From Blautia glucerasea (GTDB lineage Bacteria; Bacillota; Clostridia; Lachnospirales; Lachnospiraceae): a stretch of DNA of 49,159 nt. This document shows positions 46,438 to 49,159 of this stretch, piece after piece. How positions within the stretch are numbered: position 1 is the stretch's first letter; every line of letters starts with the position of its first letter. Position numbers and translations under genes: made by a program. Below the pieces are notes generated by a model. That model ran no database searches, was not told the origin of the DNA, and saw nothing but the letters and a program-made list of their open reading frames with translations. The DNA lies in assembly GCF_013304385.1 (NCBI RefSeq), contig NZ_JAAITU010000034.1:1-49159 (forward strand), given 5' to 3'.

Positions 46438-47403
46438 TTATTTCCACTCCAGCAGGCTTGCTCCATAAGACAGTCCGGCTCCAAAAGCCGCCAAGACCAG
46501 CTTATCTCCTGCCTTGAAACATCCTTTCCGATTCAGTTCATCCAAAAGAATAGGGACGCTTGCCCCGGAAGTATTGCCATATTCCTGAATATTTACAGGA
46601 AATTTTTCTTCAGCTTCTCCAAGTCTTTTTGCCACAGACTGAATAATTCTTATATTAGCCTGATGCAAAATATAAAATCTTATCTCTTCCCCAGAAAGCT
46701 TTTCCTTTTCCAAAAGCTCCCGGATCACCTGTGGCACACAAGACACAGCAAACTTAAATACCTCTCTGCCATCCATCTCCATGTAGGTTTCCTGTGCATC
46801 CGGATGTTCCACATACTGCTTTTGGTTTCTGCTGCTGCAGGTGAGGGCTCTGCCCTTCTCCCCTTCTGAATGAGTGACCTGTGCATATCTGCTCTTCTCA
46901 TCTGCCTCCAGGAAAACTGCCCCTGCACCATCTCCAAATAAAATACAGGTTCCCCGATCCTTCCAATTGGTAAGATTGGAAAGGCTTTCTGCCCCGATCA
47001 CAAGCGCATTCCGGTAGATGCCGCTATTCAGATATGCCTGTGCTGTGTTCAGTGCAAAAAGAAATCCTGTACATGCACTGTTCAGGTCAAAGCAGGTGGC
47101 TCGAACTGCCCCCAGCATCTCCTGCACTCTGCAAGCTGTACAGGGAAGGATCTCATTACCTGAAATGGTTGCCACAAGGATCAGATCAACTTCTTCCGGA
47201 TCCACTTGGGCCTGCTCCAGTGCTCTTTGTGCTGCCTTTGCAGCCATCCTGGCAGTTGTCTCCTGCCATACAATATGTCGTCTTTCCACTCCTGTCCGCT
47301 CACGGATCCACTGATCGCTTGTATCCACCATATTGGACAATGCATTATTATCCAATATGTGTTCCGGAACCCAGGAGCCTGTTCCTGTTATTCTTCCTGT
47401 CAT
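46438..47403 (-). CDS. fabH: FabH, 3-oxoacyl-ACP synthase III
   Basis: This 321-residue enzyme starts fatty-acid chains by joining an acyl-CoA to malonyl-ACP. The triad is Cys111 (NSACTGFLFA), His247 (ILHQANIRI) and Asn277 (EYGNTSGAS). It is the first gene of the operon. A promoter and FabT-type operator lie ~140-180 bp upstream. Confidence 0.97.
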   Translation of the reverse strand: MTGRITGTGSWVPEHILDNNALSNMVDTSDQWIRERTGVERRHIVWQETTARMAAKAAQRALEQAQVDPEEVDLILVATISGNEILPCTACRVQEMLGAVRATCFDLNSACTGFLFALNTAQAYLNSGIYRNALVIGAESLSNLTNWKDRGTCILFGDGAGAVFLEADEKSRYAQVTHSEGEKGRALTCSSRNQKQYVEHPDAQETYMEMDGREVFKFAVSCVPQVIRELLEKEKLSGEEIRFYILHQANIRIIQSVAKRLGEAEEKFPVNIQEYGNTSGASVPILLDELNRKGCFKAGDKLVLAAFGAGLSYGASLLEWK

Positions 47404-47541
47404 AATGATTATTCCTGTTTTACTGTTTCATTATTTTGCAATTGAATTGTTTTACTGCTTGGTTGTGTTGCTTTTTCTGCCTTACTAAGCATCAACCTGC
47501 TGTTTTATCTCTTAGCCTAATTTGTTTTTATTTCAAAATAT

Positions 47542-47554
47542 TTTGATTATCAAA
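47542..47554. promoter_or_regulatory. FabT-type operator at the fatty-acid operon promoter
   Basis: TTTGATTATCAAA is a perfect palindrome identical to the core of the FabT box described in streptococci and lactococci. It starts directly after the -10 box of the fabH promoter and so covers the transcript start, a typical repressor position. Confidence 0.85.
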
Positions 47555-47581
47555 GTATATCATATTTTTTTATATTGTCAA
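47554..47581 (-). promoter_or_regulatory. Promoter of the fabH-accDA operon
   Basis: On the minus strand a perfect TTGACA (47581-47576), a 16-nt spacer and TATACT (47559-47554) precede fabH with a ~145-nt leader. The FabT-type palindrome abuts the -10. Confidence 0.8.
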
Positions 47582-47641
47582 GGAAAAAATAGATTAAGAT
47601 ATTTTATATATAAAAAAATAGACCGGAATATTTTGTATAAT

Positions 47642-47693
47642 AAAAAAAATGGATACGGCTATTCTGCAAATTTCAAAATAACCATACCCATTC
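47642..47693 (-). terminator. Terminator of the acidic membrane-protein gene
   Basis: On the minus strand ATGG-TA-GG-TATT pairs imperfectly with AATA-CC-TA-CCAT, followed by eight T (47649-47642). It lies just after the stop codon at 47700 and insulates the fabH promoter. Confidence 0.82.
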
Positions 47694-47699
47694 TTCTAT

Positions 47700-48602
47700 T
47701 TATTGAGCTTCATCCCAGTAATCTTCCGCATCCTCAAAGCTGTCGAATTCATCTTCATGATCGTAGTAAAAGTCCTCAGGATCATCATAATCATATACGT
47801 CATACTCATCTTTTCGTGAGGAATTCCCACTCTTGCCAGACGAAGATCTTCCGGAGGATGAATATCCTCTTGATTTTCCTCTATAGCTGTTTGAGGAACT
47901 GCTTACATACCGTATCAGATCCACCACCTCACCATCCCTGCACACTGCCGAGTATACACTTCCGCCAATATTCCTCCAGGTATAGGTAACCTGCTTCTTC
48001 ACTTCTCCATTCTCTCTGTAATTTTCCTCCGTCCTCCGATCATAAGGTCCCCACTTAGTGATAGATATATACCTCTGTTCCATCCCCCGGAATGGCTGAT
48101 CCTTTCGGATTTCTTCTTTGTACCGTTCTTCCTCTTCTTTTTCTTTGCGCCGCTTTTCAGCCTCATAGCGTTCCTGAACAATCTTTTTTATCTCTTGCAT
48201 TTCTTCAGCAAAGTCTCCATTATACTCAGCCGTCTCACTGGGAAGCTTGTGTATAACCCAGTATTGACTATCTATATCTTCACCAGATGCTATGTTCTCA
48301 CAATACTTTGCATATGCCCGAACATATTTTACATTTGCAAGACATCTAGGAACACTGTCCAAAGGCTCCACAGATGCAGTTTCCATAAGATCCTCAGGTA
48401 TTTTTTCCAATAAATCAACTGCCGTAGCATAATTTTCTGCATGAACGGCTTCTACCGCCTTCTTATAATCTTCTTCGTAGTCCTCCATCTGCTGCTGCCA
48501 TTCATTTTCCGCTTTCAATGCAGAATGAATCCCTGCATAAAGCATTGCAATAAGGACGACGAACGCACCAAGCATAACATATGTATTGATTTTTTTCCTC
48601 AT
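47700..48602 (-). CDS. Membrane-anchored protein of unknown function with acidic tail
   Basis: This 300-residue protein has one N-terminal membrane helix (~8-27). A helical region with a TPR-like pattern follows (~40-75, YKKAVEAVHAENYATAVDLL). Next comes a Lys/Glu-rich coiled coil (~145-170), then a beta-type segment (ITKWGPYDRRTEEN to YTWRNIGGSVYSAV). The tail is Ser/Gly-rich (~233-262) and then Asp/Glu/Tyr-rich. I do not recognise the family. Whether the bulk is outside or inside the cell is uncertain. It has its own terminator and appears monocistronic. Confidence 0.75.
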   Translation of the reverse strand: MRKKINTYVMLGAFVVLIAMLYAGIHSALKAENEWQQQMEDYEEDYKKAVEAVHAENYATAVDLLEKIPEDLMETASVEPLDSVPRCLANVKYVRAYAKYCENIASGEDIDSQYWVIHKLPSETAEYNGDFAEEMQEIKKIVQERYEAEKRRKEKEEEERYKEEIRKDQPFRGMEQRYISITKWGPYDRRTEENYRENGEVKKQVTYTWRNIGGSVYSAVCRDGEVVDLIRYVSSSSNSYRGKSRGYSSSGRSSSGKSGNSSRKDEYDVYDYDDPEDFYYDHEDEFDSFEDAEDYWDEAQ

Positions 48603-48677
48603 TCACTTTTCCCCTCGTACATAAAGATTCTGTGAGAATATATGGTATCTTGATTCTCTAACCATCCAATCTACACC

Positions 48678-48683
48678 ATTATA
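48678..48683 (-). promoter_or_regulatory. -10 element upstream of the acidic membrane-protein gene
   Basis: A perfect TATAAT on the minus strand lies 76 nt before the start codon at 48602. The -35 region is poor. Confidence 0.4.
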
Positions 48684-48740
48684 CTCTTTTTCACAGTACC
48701 ACAAAAGTTTTTTCTACACAGTATTCCTCATATTCGATAA

Positions 48741-48783
48741 AAAAACAGAGAAAATACTCTCCTCAAGTATCTCCTCTGTTTTT
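48741..48783. terminator. Terminator after the cytidylate-kinase-like fragment
   Basis: AAAAACAGAG (48741-48750) pairs with CTCTGTTTTT (48774-48783), with an inner AATACT/AGTAT pairing. T-runs occur on both strands, so it can work in both directions. Confidence 0.85.
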
Positions 48784-48815
48784 AAACTGCCTGACATTTT
48801 TCTTTGTATTTGGTA

Positions 48816-49136
48816 TTACAAATCAAATCGGATTTTTAAGTAATCCTCTATCACATCCACACATTTTTCACGGCCTACTCTTGCGCTGTTTAATGTAAGG
48901 TCGTAATTCACCAGGTTTGTCCAGTAGCCGCCTCTTGTATAATACTCATAATAATCTGCTCTGTATTTATCTGTTTTGCTGATCAGCTCATGAGCTTCCG
49001 GCTCCGAAACCTGCAGCTTTTTCATGATGGATTCCACACAGTTTTTACGTGGAGCTTCGATGTAAATGCTGATCACATTGTCAAAATCTGTGAACCTCAC
49101 ATGGCTAAAGTCACGTGCTTCCAGACGCTTTAGGCG
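48816..49136 (-). pseudogene. Cytidylate-kinase-like protein, C-terminal fragment
   Basis: The frame encodes FDNVISIYIEAPRKNCVES, DKYRADYYEYYTRGGYW and NYDLTLNSARVG, matching the C-terminal half of the cytidylate-kinase-like family (AAA_26). The P-loop half is missing. An in-frame TGA at 49139-49137 stops the frame upstream. The only possible starts (GTG at 49100 or nearby) lack a ribosome site. The last bases of the window do not continue the family in any frame, and a small GACGC/GCGTC hairpin sits at the break. It may be a remnant or a frameshifted gene whose other half lies outside the window. Confidence 0.6.
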
Positions 49137-49159
49137 TCAGACTGAATATCGGCGGATAC

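Noticed and set aside
1..49159. CRISPR arrays, tRNA or rRNA genes
   Set aside because: No regularly spaced direct repeats with unique spacers, no cloverleaf sequences and no rRNA segments were found on reading the intergenic regions.

Overview
The window looks like a chromosomal segment of a gut Clostridia bacterium, most likely Lachnospiraceae (Blautia/Dorea-like). The clues are a paired GlgC/GlgD system, a three-subunit bifurcating-type [FeFe] hydrogenase, a FabK-type fatty-acid synthesis cluster with a fused AccD-AccA, DnaD/DnaC helicase loaders, SpoVG, and strong AGGAGG ribosome sites. The family is inferred from gene content, not from a marker-gene comparison. No rRNA, tRNA, CRISPR array, transposase or phage gene was seen.

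Layout. Positions 1-7963 (minus) hold the N-terminal ~2,650 residues of a giant secreted beta-helix adhesin whose C-terminus lies outside the window. Positions 8231-9182 hold bioY and a DUF1284 gene behind an unusual leader. Positions 9389-13693 (minus) hold a secreted coiled-coil/3D-domain protein, spoVG, glgD and glgC. Positions 14018-19250 (plus) form an island: murC, then a 295-bp cluster of DnaA boxes, then a DnaD-like gene, dnaC and prs. Positions 19371-23541 (minus) hold a compact SbcC/SbcD-like pair and asnS. Positions 23542-24063 are a gene-free stretch packed with palindromes and tandem repeats. Then come glgP and an AraC regulator (minus), a MATE exporter and nth (plus), an ABC importer (minus) downstream of hydC-hydB-hydA (minus), a NusG-II-domain protein (plus), an OGG-type glycosylase, and a FabT-like regulator. 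Positions 38360-47403 (minus) are a complete type II fatty-acid synthesis operon: fabH-acpP-fabK-fabD-fabG-fabF-accB-fabZ-accC-accDA. The right end has an unknown membrane-anchored acidic protein and a truncated cytidylate-kinase-like fragment.

How the parts work together. GlgC/GlgD make ADP-glucose for glycogen and GlgP degrades the polymer. The fatty-acid operon carries every step from malonyl-CoA formation to enoyl reduction. It has a near-perfect FabT-type palindrome at its promoter, and a FabT-like gene lies just past its end. BioY imports biotin, the cofactor attached to AccB and used by AccC. The DnaD/DnaC pair loads the replicative helicase, and its promoter region is full of DnaA boxes.

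The most notable signals are the DnaA-box cluster at 15487-15781, the composite palindromic element at 23743-23921, the folded bioY leader with upstream repeats spaced exactly 23 bp, the membrane-spanning mini-SbcC with its nuclease partner, and the modular giant adhesin.
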